Positions 52,888 through 61,979 of a stretch of 64,000 nt of DNA are shown piece after piece. Under the pieces are notes generated by a model. That model made no database searches. It was not told where the DNA came from and worked only from the letters and a program-made list of their open reading frames with translations. The stretch's first letter is position 1; every line of letters starts with the position of its first letter. Both the position numbers and the translations under genes were made by a program. The stretch spans positions 1-64,000 of the forward strand of contig NZ_WTPY01000019.1 of assembly GCF_011378905.1 (NCBI RefSeq). The letters run 5' to 3'. The DNA comes from Paraglaciecola sp. 20A4. GTDB taxonomy: Bacteria > Pseudomonadota > Gammaproteobacteria > Enterobacterales > Alteromonadaceae.

Positions 52888-53780
52888 TAACGTAGCAACC
52901 TGTAACGTAATGCGGAGCGCAAACCGTCACCGACTAAATTAATTGACATCATCATGAAAAATATAGCCGCACCTGGTAGCGCGATATTCCAAGGTGTTAC
53001 ATAAGCAGTAGACAAGCCTTCGGATAATAATGCACCGAGTTCTGGGGATGGCGCCTGTGCGCCTAAATTTAAGAAACCTAGGGCACTAATATCAAGAATT
53101 GCTACAGATAATGCAAGGGTGACCTGCACAACAAGCATTTCAGCCATATTAGGCAAAATAGAATTGAAAAAAATATGCACTTTACCTGCACCATCTAATT
53201 GAGCGGCTAGCACGTATTCTTTTTTCATTTTTTGTCGCACGATATCTCGTGTTTGGTGAATAAATTGTGGAATTAGGGCGAGTGAGATAGCCCACATACT
53301 GTTAACAAGACCAGTACCGACAATCGCGATAATAATAATCGCGATAAGTAGAGTAGGGATGGCCATAATGGAATCTAATAAATGATTGACCATACTGGAG
53401 CGAAATCCTTTACTCATGCCAGCCATCGCACCGAGTGCTACTCCAATCAACATTGATACAACAACGAGTAATAAGCTTATCCCGAAGGTCATTCTACAAC
53501 CGTAAAGAATCCGCGAAAGCATATCTCTGCCTAAACCGTCGGTTCCAAATAAATGGCTTATGTCACCGTTGTTGTCCCACGCTGGGGGAACCAACAAAAA
53601 ATCAATATGTTGCTGAAGCGGATCAAATGGCGCTAAAAAGGGGCCAAATATCATAATAAATATAAAAAAGATAACGCAATATAGACTCACAACCGCGGCA
53701 TGATTTTCTTTAAATTCCTTCCATGTATTTTGTATCGGAGAAGGATAAAATTCTTCTTGGTATAAATTAAGACGTGGCAT
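52887..53780 (-). CDS. sapC: Peptide ABC transporter permease SapC
   Basis: Inner-membrane permease. The ATG at 53780 is chosen (MPRLNLYQEEF) over a longer frame from 53807, because AGAAGG lies upstream and the 297-residue product matches SapC length (296 in E. coli). It has six membrane segments and the permease EAA-type loop (EYVLAAQLDGAGKVHIFFNSILPNM). It overlaps the end of sapB by 14 nt. Confidence 0.9.
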   Translation of the reverse strand: MPRLNLYQEEFYPSPIQNTWKEFKENHAAVVSLYCVIFFIFIMIFGPFLAPFDPLQQHIDFLLVPPAWDNNGDISHLFGTDGLGRDMLSRILYGCRMTFGISLLLVVVSMLIGVALGAMAGMSKGFRSSMVNHLLDSIMAIPTLLIAIIIIAIVGTGLVNSMWAISLALIPQFIHQTRDIVRQKMKKEYVLAAQLDGAGKVHIFFNSILPNMAEMLVVQVTLALSVAILDISALGFLNLGAQAPSPELGALLSEGLSTAYVTPWNIALPGAAIFFMMMSINLVGDGLRSALRYRLLR

Positions 53781-54798
53781 CTTCAGGCCTTCTGCGAGCG
53801 GGATCAAAAATTTGGATGACCATATCGCTAGTGATGGTAAATGTTAGAACGAGTGCGGAAACCGCTAACATTCCTGCTCTAATAGCGGGAAAATCTCGCT
53901 GATAAATCGCTTGGATTAGGCCATTGCCAATGCCCGGCCAAGAAAATATAGTTTCGACAATCATGGCGTTAGTCAGCAAGGTTGTAAACTGCATTACCAG
54001 TAGTGGCAAAATGGGTATTAACGCATTCTTAATACCATGACGCACAAACACCTGTCTGGGGCTCAAGCCTCGTGCATAGGCCGCTTGAATATATTCGCTG
54101 TTCATTACTTCGACTACAGAACGACGTGTAATACGCAGTACTATAGTAGAGGTGACAATGGCAATAGAGACGCTCGGTAACACCAAATGACGCAAGGCAT
54201 CTTGGAATGCAAATTCTTTATCTGGCACGTCACTCAGCAAAATATCGATTAAGATAAATCCTGTGTCGTACGGAATATCATAAAGAAGGCTAATTCTGCC
54301 AGAAAGCGGAAACCAACCTAGCTGGACTGAGAAGAGTAAAATTGCAATTAATGCTGCCCAGAAAACGGGAATTGAATAACCAATGACGCTGGCTGATAGA
54401 AGTGAATAATCGATAAATTTATGATGACGCAAACCGGAAAGAAAGCCCAGTGGTAAACCAATGACAAAGGAAATGATGAGCGCGTATGCACTGAGTTCAA
54501 CGCTGGCCGCAAGGGAACGACTAATTTCCTCAGCAAGAGGCAGCCCTGAACTAAAACTTAATCCCCAATTACCGCTAAAAAGATTATTTACATAATGCCA
54601 ATACTGACTAAAAAGTGAATCATTCATCGCATATTGTTGCGCTAATAGAGCGTAAGTTTGCTCTGAACTATCGCGGATACCGGTTAGATTAACCAACGGG
54701 TCTCCTGGAAAAAGGTAAGCCAAAGAAAACGAGAAAAAGCTCAGTATAAACAAGGTCAATATAAGTAAGCTGATGTGGCGTAACATAATTCTTAGCAT
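53767..54798 (-). CDS. sapB: Peptide ABC transporter permease SapB
   Basis: Second permease. The 343-residue protein (321 in E. coli) has an N-terminal membrane helix, DppB-like domain (GDPLVNLTG) and the EAA-type loop (EYIQAAYARGLSPRQVFVRHGIKNALIPI). ATG overlaps the sapA stop (TAATG). Together with sapC it makes the channel. Confidence 0.9.
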   Translation of the reverse strand: MLRIMLRHISLLILTLFILSFFSFSLAYLFPGDPLVNLTGIRDSSEQTYALLAQQYAMNDSLFSQYWHYVNNLFSGNWGLSFSSGLPLAEEISRSLAASVELSAYALIISFVIGLPLGFLSGLRHHKFIDYSLLSASVIGYSIPVFWAALIAILLFSVQLGWFPLSGRISLLYDIPYDTGFILIDILLSDVPDKEFAFQDALRHLVLPSVSIAIVTSTIVLRITRRSVVEVMNSEYIQAAYARGLSPRQVFVRHGIKNALIPILPLLVMQFTTLLTNAMIVETIFSWPGIGNGLIQAIYQRDFPAIRAGMLAVSALVLTFTITSDMVIQIFDPARRRPEDATS

Positions 54799-56432
54799 TA
54801 TGGCTTACTCACATTTCTAAATTGAATACCGCCATAAGGGTTTATCTCAATGCCAGTGACATCGTCTCGATAAGCCTGATATCGAAACGCGTGTGCTATT
54901 GGCATAAGGGGCATTTCTTGGCTAATAAGTTCAATTGCCTTACTGTAAAAGTAAGCGCGATCTTCTTGGTCTGTATAGGTTAATGCTTTGTCGATAAGGG
55001 TATCGTACTCTTTAGAGCACCAACGGGCACGGTTGGTACCTGAATCGATAGCTGCACAAGTTAACAGTGGTCGGAAAAAGTTGTCAGGATCACCATTGTC
55101 AGCTGACCAACCAATCAATACTGAATCATGTAAGCCCTGATTTAACCGCGCGCGGAAAGTAGACCATTCGTAGCTGATAATGTTTGCATTAATACCTACA
55201 TCCCTTAAATAACGTTGCATTAGCTCGGCCATTTTCATGGCATTGGGGTTATATGCTCGCTCGACGGGCATCGCCCAAATGGTCATGCTAAATCCTTCTT
55301 CAACCCCGTTTTCACGCAATAGTCTAGTCGCTTCTAGGGGATTAAAACTTGTGTTTCTTGAGTCAGGTTGAAACGCCCAGGATGATGGAGGAATAATTGA
55401 AGCGGCAGGTATCGCGCTACCGAAATAGATAGCTTCAAGTATTGCGTTCTTATCTATAGCCAATGCTAGCGCACGGCGTACTTGGGGATTGTTAAACGGT
55501 GGTTTTGATGTATTAAACGCCCAAAACCCTACGTTCAAACCTGGTTTTTCGTCCAATATCAGTTCTTTGCGTTTACGAATGACATCTAGCTGGCTATGAG
55601 TAGGAAACGCCATCGCATCGCATTCGCCGGTCATTAACTTAGCAAGACGCAGTGAACTTGATGGGGTGATATCGAAAATAAGTTGCTCAGTGGTACTGCG
55701 CTCCCGCCAATATTCTGTGTGTGCGTCAAAGCGAACAAACCTGTCTTGGCGAAAGCTATTAAATTTAAACGGGCCCGTTCCTATCGGTTGAGTATCAATA
55801 AGTTCAGGCGTTCCTGCTGCTTGAAGTTGCTTCGCATATTCGGCAGATAAAATAATTGAAAAATCAGTGGCTAAGTTGGCTAAGAAAGAACTTTCTGGTC
55901 TAACTAACGTTACCTCAACTCGATAACGGTTGATGCGTTCAATGCTGCCTATTAAATCGTCCAAGCCTACGCTATTAATATAAGGATAACGACCGCCTGA
56001 TACATCGTGGTAGGGATGGTTTTCATCACGCCAGCGGTTGAAGCTGAACACGACATCATCCGCATCAAATGATCGTGATGGCGTGAAATAAGCCGTACTA
56101 TGAAAGGCGATATCTTTACGAAGTTGGAACGTGTAGGTCAAGCCATCTGCACTGGTAGACCAGCTGCTGGCTAACCCTGGTACTATTTCCCCCGTGATTA
56201 AATCAAAATCCAGTAGGCGATCGTAAATTTGATGAGAGGAAACGTCAACCGTGGTGCCCGATGTGTCGAGTTGCGGATTGAAGCTGGCAGGGTTACCTTC
56301 TGAGCAGTATATAATACCATTTGGCTGCTGATGTTCGGTATTTGGGGGGCTACAACCCATCACACCTAATATTCCACCTGAGACTAAACAGACGGAAATG
56401 AAGCGAGATAGATATTGCCGACATGCATTCAT
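54798..56432 (-). CDS. sapA: Peptide ABC transporter substrate-binding lipoprotein SapA
   Basis: Family 5 solute-binding protein. The 544-residue protein has a signal peptide with lipobox GVMGC (Cys27), so it is probably a lipoprotein, whereas E. coli SapA is a soluble periplasmic protein. SBP-5 features include YDRLLDFD, PGLASSWSTSADGLTYTFQL, and GTGPFKFNSF. The Sap system is linked to resistance to antimicrobial peptides in Salmonella/Haemophilus and putrescine export in E. coli, so the substrate here is not known. It is 5 bp downstream of pspF. Confidence 0.9.
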   Translation of the reverse strand: MNACRQYLSRFISVCLVSGGILGVMGCSPPNTEHQQPNGIIYCSEGNPASFNPQLDTSGTTVDVSSHQIYDRLLDFDLITGEIVPGLASSWSTSADGLTYTFQLRKDIAFHSTAYFTPSRSFDADDVVFSFNRWRDENHPYHDVSGGRYPYINSVGLDDLIGSIERINRYRVEVTLVRPESSFLANLATDFSIILSAEYAKQLQAAGTPELIDTQPIGTGPFKFNSFRQDRFVRFDAHTEYWRERSTTEQLIFDITPSSSLRLAKLMTGECDAMAFPTHSQLDVIRKRKELILDEKPGLNVGFWAFNTSKPPFNNPQVRRALALAIDKNAILEAIYFGSAIPAASIIPPSSWAFQPDSRNTSFNPLEATRLLRENGVEEGFSMTIWAMPVERAYNPNAMKMAELMQRYLRDVGINANIISYEWSTFRARLNQGLHDSVLIGWSADNGDPDNFFRPLLTCAAIDSGTNRARWCSKEYDTLIDKALTYTDQEDRAYFYSKAIELISQEMPLMPIAHAFRYQAYRDDVTGIEINPYGGIQFRNVSKP

Positions 56433-56437
56433 AGTGG

Positions 56438-57550
56438 CTATTCTCTGTCTTCTAGCGGATTGTCGAGCAAATTATACTTCTTCAAGTAACCACGTAACTG
56501 GTGATAGGTAAGTGACAGTCTATCTGCTGTTTTCTTTTGATTATATTGGCTTTCGGCCAATGCTTGCTTAATTAAATCAATTTCAAAATTTTGCGATAGC
56601 TCCTTTAAATCAACCGGGAATTGAAAGCTATTGTTCGTTTCTGCTACTGCATCATGTGTATTTTCCGGTAACGAAGACACTAGATTAGATGCATCCACGG
56701 GTAACTCCTGGGCGGATGCTTGCGCTAACTTAATACGATCAGATGTGCGCGTTCTATTGACTGGGCGAAAAGGCGATTCAAAAGGGTCGAGCACAATATT
56801 ATGCACCGGTATATCAGGGTTATTTGACCGATAAACCGCGCGTTCCACAACATTTTTGAGTTCACGAATATTACCCGGCCAATGATGCTCAAGTAAAATT
56901 CGTTTTGCCGTTTCAGTGAAGCCACTGAAAAGCTCCATCTCCAATTCCCGGGCCATATTAATAGCGAAATGTTCTGCAAGCATCATAATATCGTCTTTAC
57001 GCTCCCTAAGAGGCGGCAAAGTGATAACGTCAAACGCTAAGCGGTCTAATAAATCGGCTCTAAATTCACCGCTTTGGGCTAACGCAGGTAAGTCTTCATT
57101 CGTCGCAGCGACCAGACGAATATCCACTTTAACGCTCTTCGAGCCGCCTACGCGTTCAAATTCACCATATTCAATTACGCGAAGTAGTTTTTCTTGAATT
57201 AATCCTGATGTGTTCGCCAATTCGTCGAGGAATAAAGTGCCGCTATCTGCAGCTTCGAAGCGACCTTCGCGTCGTTTAGCTGCGCCCGTGAATGCACCTG
57301 CCTCATAGCCGAATAATTCACTCTCAAGTAAACTTTCGCTTAAGGCTGCACAATTGAGCTTTGAATAGGTCTGATCCCAGCGCTTTGACAGATAGTGTAA
57401 TCGGGCAGCCACCCCTTCTTTCCCAGTTCCTCGTTCACCAATAATTAAAACAGGTTTATTTAGTGGAGCAATCTGAGAGATTTGTTCCAGCACTTCGAGA
57501 AAACTATTGGATTGTCCTAACAAATTATCTTGTTGGCGAAAGCGGTTCAT
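56438..57550 (-). CDS. pspF: Phage shock protein activator PspF
   Basis: Sigma-54 activator of pspA, restrained by PspA. The ATG at 57550 is chosen because GAGG lies 6 bases before it; the frame is open further upstream only to a TTG. The product has 370 residues against 325 in E. coli; the extra length lies mostly in the linker (about 265-320). Walker A GERGTGKE (38-45), GAFTGA (85-90), Walker B LFLDELANT, and a Fis-type helix-turn-helix at the end are present. There is no receiver domain, as in all PspF. It is divergent from pspA and directly upstream of sapA. Confidence 0.93.
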   Translation of the reverse strand: MNRFRQQDNLLGQSNSFLEVLEQISQIAPLNKPVLIIGERGTGKEGVAARLHYLSKRWDQTYSKLNCAALSESLLESELFGYEAGAFTGAAKRREGRFEAADSGTLFLDELANTSGLIQEKLLRVIEYGEFERVGGSKSVKVDIRLVAATNEDLPALAQSGEFRADLLDRLAFDVITLPPLRERKDDIMMLAEHFAINMARELEMELFSGFTETAKRILLEHHWPGNIRELKNVVERAVYRSNNPDIPVHNIVLDPFESPFRPVNRTRTSDRIKLAQASAQELPVDASNLVSSLPENTHDAVAETNNSFQFPVDLKELSQNFEIDLIKQALAESQYNQKKTADRLSLTYHQLRGYLKKYNLLDNPLEDRE

Positions 57551-57674
57551 CAATATCCTCAAAAAGTGGTGTAATCGACTAACTTGTGGTGTATGTAATT
57601 ATAATTGTAGATCCCAGTACCCACAGAGTAAATTAATATTTGTTTAAAATCAGATATTTAGTAATTAAACTAAG

Positions 57675-57691
57675 TTGGCCTGCTAATTGAA
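57675..57691 (+). promoter_or_regulatory. Probable sigma-54 promoter of pspA
   Basis: TTGGCCTGCTAATTGAA resembles the E. coli pspA promoter (TTGGCACGCAAATTGT as I recall it). It keeps TTGG and the TTG of the -12 element, but lacks the usual GC. Position, 75 bp before pspA and next to pspF, supports it. Confidence 0.65.
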
Positions 57692-57766
57692 TACTATTAA
57701 TCAACACGAGCATCCTGCATTTGTTTGATGCTCACCATTAGCCGACATTATATAGAGGTAAAGACT

Positions 57767-58450
57767 ATGGGTATATTCTCTCGTTTCACAGACATAGTGA
57801 ACTCAAATATCAACGCCATTTTGGATAAAGCTGAAGATCCTGAAAAAATGGTACGCCTAATCATTCAAGAGATGGAAGACACCTTAGTTGAGGTTCGTTC
57901 AGCATCAGCGAAAACCATTGCTAATAAAAAAGAAATCACAGGACAAATTGGTAAGTTGCGTAATGAGGGAAGTGATTGGCAGAGTAAAGCTGAGTTAGCG
58001 ATCAGTAAAGAACGTGAAGACTTAGCCCGAGCAGCATTGCAAGAAAAGAAAAAATGCGATGAGTACGCACTGTCACTAGAAGCTGAATTGAATGCGGTTG
58101 ATGAGCAAATCAATAAATTGCAAAGTGAAGTGACGCAATTACAAGATAAATTAGCCGATGCAAAAGCACGTCAGAAAACGATTATTATGCGCCAGAAAAC
58201 AGTGAGTTCACGGTTGGATATTAAGCGCACGTTAAACGATGGTAAAGTGGATGCCGCGATGGGACGTTTTGAGCAGTATGAGCGCAAAATCGATGATCTT
58301 GAATCTCAAGTTGATGCATACGACCTAGGTAAGAAAACCTTGGCAGATGAGTTTGCTGACTTAGCGGTTGACGATGAAATTGATGATGCATTAGCGGCAC
58401 TGAAGAAAAAAATGAAAAAGCAGTCTGTTGACGCTAAAACTCAAGACTAA
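57767..58450 (+). CDS. pspA: Phage shock protein A
   Basis: PspA binds stressed inner membrane and inhibits PspF. ATG 57767 is chosen since AGAGGT lies before it and MGIFSRFTDIVNSNINAILD is the invariant start. The 227-residue protein is almost all coiled coil, with an amphipathic N-terminal helix, and family motifs KAEDPEKMVRLIIQEMED and MGRFEQYERKIDDLE. It is first in pspABC. Confidence 0.96.
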   Translation: MGIFSRFTDIVNSNINAILDKAEDPEKMVRLIIQEMEDTLVEVRSASAKTIANKKEITGQIGKLRNEGSDWQSKAELAISKEREDLARAALQEKKKCDEYALSLEAELNAVDEQINKLQSEVTQLQDKLADAKARQKTIIMRQKTVSSRLDIKRTLNDGKVDAAMGRFEQYERKIDDLESQVDAYDLGKKTLADEFADLAVDDEIDDALAALKKKMKKQSVDAKTQD

Positions 58451-58472
58451 TATCGACTAAAGGAGAAAGGTT

Positions 58473-58709
58473 GTGGAGGATATCATTGGGATAATTATTG
58501 CGCCAATCATCATATTTATGGTGATTGTCGCCCCGATTTGGTTAATTTTGCATTACCGCAGTAAAAAACAGATTAGCCAAGGATTGACTGAAGAGGAATA
58601 CGCTACATTGCAGGGCTTAGCGGATCAAGCAGACAAAATGGCTGATAGAATACATACGTTAGAGTCTATTTTAGATGCTGAGGCACCCCAGTGGAGAAAT
58701 AAGGTATGA
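58473..58709 (+). CDS. pspB: Phage shock protein B
   Basis: Membrane partner of PspC that senses envelope stress. The start is GTG at 58473 with AAGGAG upstream. The 78-residue product has one helix (about 4-26, IIGIIIAPIIIFMVIVAPIW) and a cytoplasmic coiled part ending EAPQWRNKV, as in E. coli PspB. It overlaps pspC by 4 nt. Confidence 0.93.
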   Translation: MEDIIGIIIAPIIIFMVIVAPIWLILHYRSKKQISQGLTEEEYATLQGLADQADKMADRIHTLESILDAEAPQWRNKV

Positions 58710-59167
58710 AAACGCGAGGCGAGTTAACACGGGATCCTGACAAAGGAAAGATTGCAGGGGTATGTGCGGGTGTTGCCGAGTATTTTGGTATCGAGTTATG
58801 GCTAGTACGCATTTTAGTGGTGTCAGCTTTCTTCTTAACTGCTGGTACATTTATTGTTGTTAGTTATGTCGCGGCCTGGTTTATTTTAGAAAAGAAATCT
58901 ACACGCCACGGGCCTTCGCATTTCAAGGGCACAAGCAGCAATCACGGTGAATCTGGAACCAAAGGCAAAGGCTGGCACAACGCAAATGACGACGAAGATG
59001 AGAAAGTTAAAGTGAAGTCAAAAGTGTGGCAATCTGGTGAGCCACCCAAGCAAGCATTCGTTGACATTAAGCAGCGCTTTGAAAAAAATGAAGTGCGTTT
59101 AAGACAGATTGAAACCTATGTTACATCTGCCCAGTACCAGTTAAATCGAGAGATTAATAACTTATAA
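58706..59167 (+). CDS. pspC: Phage shock protein C
   Basis: Sensor that releases PspA from PspF. The 153-residue protein has the PspC domain (RDPDKGKIAGVCAGVAEYFGIE, then WLVRILVVSAFFLTAGTFIVV). A long polar, charged tail (about 65-150) ends in a coiled coil and exceeds that of E. coli PspC (119 residues). There is no pspD or pspE; the next gene is ycjX. ATG overlaps pspB. Confidence 0.92.
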   Translation: MKTRGELTRDPDKGKIAGVCAGVAEYFGIELWLVRILVVSAFFLTAGTFIVVSYVAAWFILEKKSTRHGPSHFKGTSSNHGESGTKGKGWHNANDDEDEKVKVKSKVWQSGEPPKQAFVDIKQRFEKNEVRLRQIETYVTSAQYQLNREINNL

Positions 59168-59187
59168 ATTCAGCAGTTACACCTTAA

Positions 59188-59224
59188 ATCGGCCTAAAGA
59201 CGTTTTTAAAACGATAGGGCCGAT
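59188..59224 (+). repeat. Nested hairpin after pspC
   Basis: Outer ATCGGCC/GGCCGAT arms (59188-59194 and 59218-59224) enclose CGTTTT-T-AAAACG (59201-59213). There is no T-run, so termination is uncertain. Could mark the end of the psp transcript. Confidence 0.4.
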
Positions 59225-59326
59225 ATACTCCCCCTTTGAATTCCACATCTGGACTCCATATAAAATATCTAGCAGCTAATAACATTTGTTGCTCAGCGCT
59301 GGACGCACGTCAACTAGGAAGTCGCG

Positions 59327-60751
59327 ATGAAAAAATACTTAAATAGCAATCATTTTATCGACAAAGTAAAACGAAACGTAAAGGTGACCGGAGCTCGGCT
59401 TGCTGACAGGCATCTTAATCTCGCTGTTACAGGATTAAGTGGCAGTGGAAAAACAGCGTTTATTACGTCTATTATCAACCAGCTCCTTGAGGCAAATGAT
59501 AGCGCTGAGTTACCGTTTTTCTCGGTTGTACGTGAAGAGCGTTTATATGGAGTAAAGCGCGAAGCGCAGCCTAATTTAAGTTTGCGCCGGTTTGAGTACG
59601 AACGCGCAATGCAGGCACTTAATGCTAATCCACCCGTTTGGCCCGAATCTACTACCGGCATTAGCCAAGTAAGATTACATATTCGATATCGTAAAAATCA
59701 TGGTTTATCACGTTACATTAGCGAAGATGCAAAGTTGATTTTGGATATCACCGATTACCCCGGAGAATGGTTGCTGGATTTACCATTATTAGAAATGGAT
59801 TATTTACAATGGTCTGAACATTGCGAGCAAGAAATTCGCTCCAATGAACGACAGCCAATTGCGGCTGAATTTCTTGCGCTGCGAGAAAGCCTAAATTTAG
59901 GTGACGTCGGAGACGAGTTGCTGCTTAAAAATATAGCCAGTGTGTATACCGATTATTTACATAAATGCAGAGCTGCTGGTTTTCAGCTATTACAACCAGG
60001 GCGTTTTATTTTGCCTGGAGAACTCGCTGGGGCGCCAGTACTAGATTTTTTTCCGCTGTCTGAAGAGCAAATTCAGCAACTGGCGAACAACAATGCTAAA
60101 AAGGGTAGTAATAGAGATTTACTCTTTCGGCGCTATGAACATTATCAGGAGCAGGTAGTAAAGCCGTTTTATGTTCAACACTTTAAACGATTTGATCGTC
60201 AAGTGGTTTTGGTTGACTGTTTATCTGCATTGAATCATGGCAGTGCTCATTTTAACGATCTACAACGGGCGCTTAATTGGTTGTTAACCAGTTTCGAATA
60301 CGGTAAATCGAATGTTTTATCTCGTCTTTTTTCACCTAAAATTGATAAATTAATTTTTGCTGCGAGTAAGGCGGATCACGTTACCCCTGATCAGCAAAGC
60401 AACCTAGTTAAATTACTTGATTCCATGTTACACAACGCCCGAAAACAGATGCAATTTGATGGTGTATCGACAGAATCAACAGCTATTGCTGCGATTCGGG
60501 CGTCTCGGGCAGGAAAGACAGTTCATCAAGGTGAAAATATTCAAATTTTACAAGGTAGCGATCAGGCTGGGGATCCTATCCGGTTATTCCCTGGGGATGT
60601 GCCATCTAAATGCCCAGACAATCAATTCTGGCAAAGTCAGGGATTTGATTTTCCTAAATTCGCACCGCCAAACCGAGCTGAAAATCAGGCGCTACCTCAT
60701 ATTCGGATGGATAGAGTCTTGGAATTTATTTTAGGGGATAAAATTCAATGA
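59327..60751 (+). CDS. ycjX: YcjX, P-loop ATPase/GTPase of the DUF463 family
   Basis: A 474-residue protein with P-loop GLSGSGKTAF near residue 36 and a DITDYPGEWLLDLP segment at about 142-155, which carries the DUF463 pattern. E. coli ycjX is near the psp locus and belongs to the same stress regulon, so a membrane stress role is likely. The reaction is not known. RBS AGGAAG lies before ATG. It overlaps ycjF by 4 nt. Confidence 0.9.
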   Translation: MKKYLNSNHFIDKVKRNVKVTGARLADRHLNLAVTGLSGSGKTAFITSIINQLLEANDSAELPFFSVVREERLYGVKREAQPNLSLRRFEYERAMQALNANPPVWPESTTGISQVRLHIRYRKNHGLSRYISEDAKLILDITDYPGEWLLDLPLLEMDYLQWSEHCEQEIRSNERQPIAAEFLALRESLNLGDVGDELLLKNIASVYTDYLHKCRAAGFQLLQPGRFILPGELAGAPVLDFFPLSEEQIQQLANNNAKKGSNRDLLFRRYEHYQEQVVKPFYVQHFKRFDRQVVLVDCLSALNHGSAHFNDLQRALNWLLTSFEYGKSNVLSRLFSPKIDKLIFAASKADHVTPDQQSNLVKLLDSMLHNARKQMQFDGVSTESTAIAAIRASRAGKTVHQGENIQILQGSDQAGDPIRLFPGDVPSKCPDNQFWQSQGFDFPKFAPPNRAENQALPHIRMDRVLEFILGDKIQ

Positions 60752-61821
60752 GCAGTAATCAAGAAAATTCGAAAAATACAGTTGATATAGCAATGAGTAA
60801 TCCGTCGATTAAATCGAAGATTGTATTGCCTGCCGAATTGGACCCTAATCATGCTGAGAATATTCGCCAAGCAACCCCATTAGATGTGCAAATGGAGTGG
60901 CAAGCGCTTGATCAAGAAGAATACTATTTAGAGGAAGCAGACCGAACTGACTCGGGCACAGGGACGATTAAACGCAAACGCTGGATAGGAAAATTTATCG
61001 CATGCTTAAGTGTCACTGTGTTGGTGCTTAGTTTTGTCGAGTTGGGCCTTTTTATCCGCGATATGTATCTGCTTAAAGATTGGATAAGTGCCTTGTGGTT
61101 AGGAGTAGGGATTTCTATATTCGTGTTGCTGATGGGGGCAATTTATAGCGAGTGGCGGGGCTTACGAAGGCTTAAAAAGCAGAGCGCCTCCCGTCAAACA
61201 TCCAAGGACTTATATGCTACGCCCGCCATTGGTTTAGCCAAACAACACTGTTTAGACATTGCCGAGACTTTACCGCCTGGATACGAAAATGCGATTGGAT
61301 TATGGCAACAAAGTATCGATGAGCATCACACCGATAAGGAGGTGTTGAGTTTATTTGAGCAACAAGTTATCGCCAAAGTAGACCAAGAGGCCTTGGCTAA
61401 AGTGATGCGTAATGCTGGAGCATCCAGCGTGATGATCGCGGTGAGTCCGTTTGCATTATTGGATATGGCTATTGTGTTGTGGCGTAATATTCGGATGATG
61501 CAACAAGTCAGTGAAGTCTATGGGGTACATTTGGGTTATTGGGGACGAGTCGCGTTGATACGTCAGGTTTTTCATAGCATGCTTTATGCAGGAGCGGCTG
61601 AGATTATCTCAGATGCTGGTAATTATGCACTGGGCGCCAGCTTAACAGGAAAGCTCTCGACTCGTATCGCTCAGGGTATGGGGGCTGGTGTGTTAACCGC
61701 AAGGATTGGCTTAAACGCGATTCATAGTTGTCGACCATTACCATGGTTATCAGTAAAACGACCCGGACTAAATCAACTCAGTAAAAAAATATTGACCGAC
61801 CTACACAAGCAATTGAAATAA
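60748..61821 (+). CDS. ycjF: YcjF, DUF697 membrane protein
   Basis: A 357-residue protein with two membrane helices (about 82-103 and 115-135) and a C-terminal DUF697 domain (ASSVMIAVSPFALLDMAIVLWRNIRMMQ-like segment). It is coupled to ycjX (ATGA overlap), the partner with which it is conserved in gammaproteobacteria. The function is unknown. It may anchor YcjX to the inner membrane. Confidence 0.9.
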   Translation: MSSNQENSKNTVDIAMSNPSIKSKIVLPAELDPNHAENIRQATPLDVQMEWQALDQEEYYLEEADRTDSGTGTIKRKRWIGKFIACLSVTVLVLSFVELGLFIRDMYLLKDWISALWLGVGISIFVLLMGAIYSEWRGLRRLKKQSASRQTSKDLYATPAIGLAKQHCLDIAETLPPGYENAIGLWQQSIDEHHTDKEVLSLFEQQVIAKVDQEALAKVMRNAGASSVMIAVSPFALLDMAIVLWRNIRMMQQVSEVYGVHLGYWGRVALIRQVFHSMLYAGAAEIISDAGNYALGASLTGKLSTRIAQGMGAGVLTARIGLNAIHSCRPLPWLSVKRPGLNQLSKKILTDLHKQLK

Positions 61822-61863
61822 AGACAATATAATTCAAAAGACCAGACGATTATGCCTAACACT

Positions 61864-61881
61864 TGTAGCCTAATGTTTACG
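61864..61881 (+). promoter_or_regulatory. TyrR box 1 upstream of phhA
   Basis: TGTAGC-N6-TTTACG against the consensus TGTAAA-N6-TTTACA: nine of twelve specified bases match, including the invariant G and C. It begins 116 bp before phhA. Confidence 0.6.
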
Positions 61882-61884
61882 ATT

Positions 61885-61902
61885 TGTGAAATTATTGTTA
61901 CT
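61885..61902 (+). promoter_or_regulatory. TyrR box 2 upstream of phhA (weaker)
   Basis: TGTGAA-N6-GTTACT: nine of twelve matches. Its centre is 21 bp from box 1, two helical turns, the spacing used for cooperative TyrR hexamers in E. coli. Confidence 0.45.
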
Positions 61903-61979
61903 GCTGCATGACTTCAGATCTCGCCAGCTTTGGGTAAACTTGGCCCCAAGAATGACTCAAATATGGCAGTTTTGTTATT

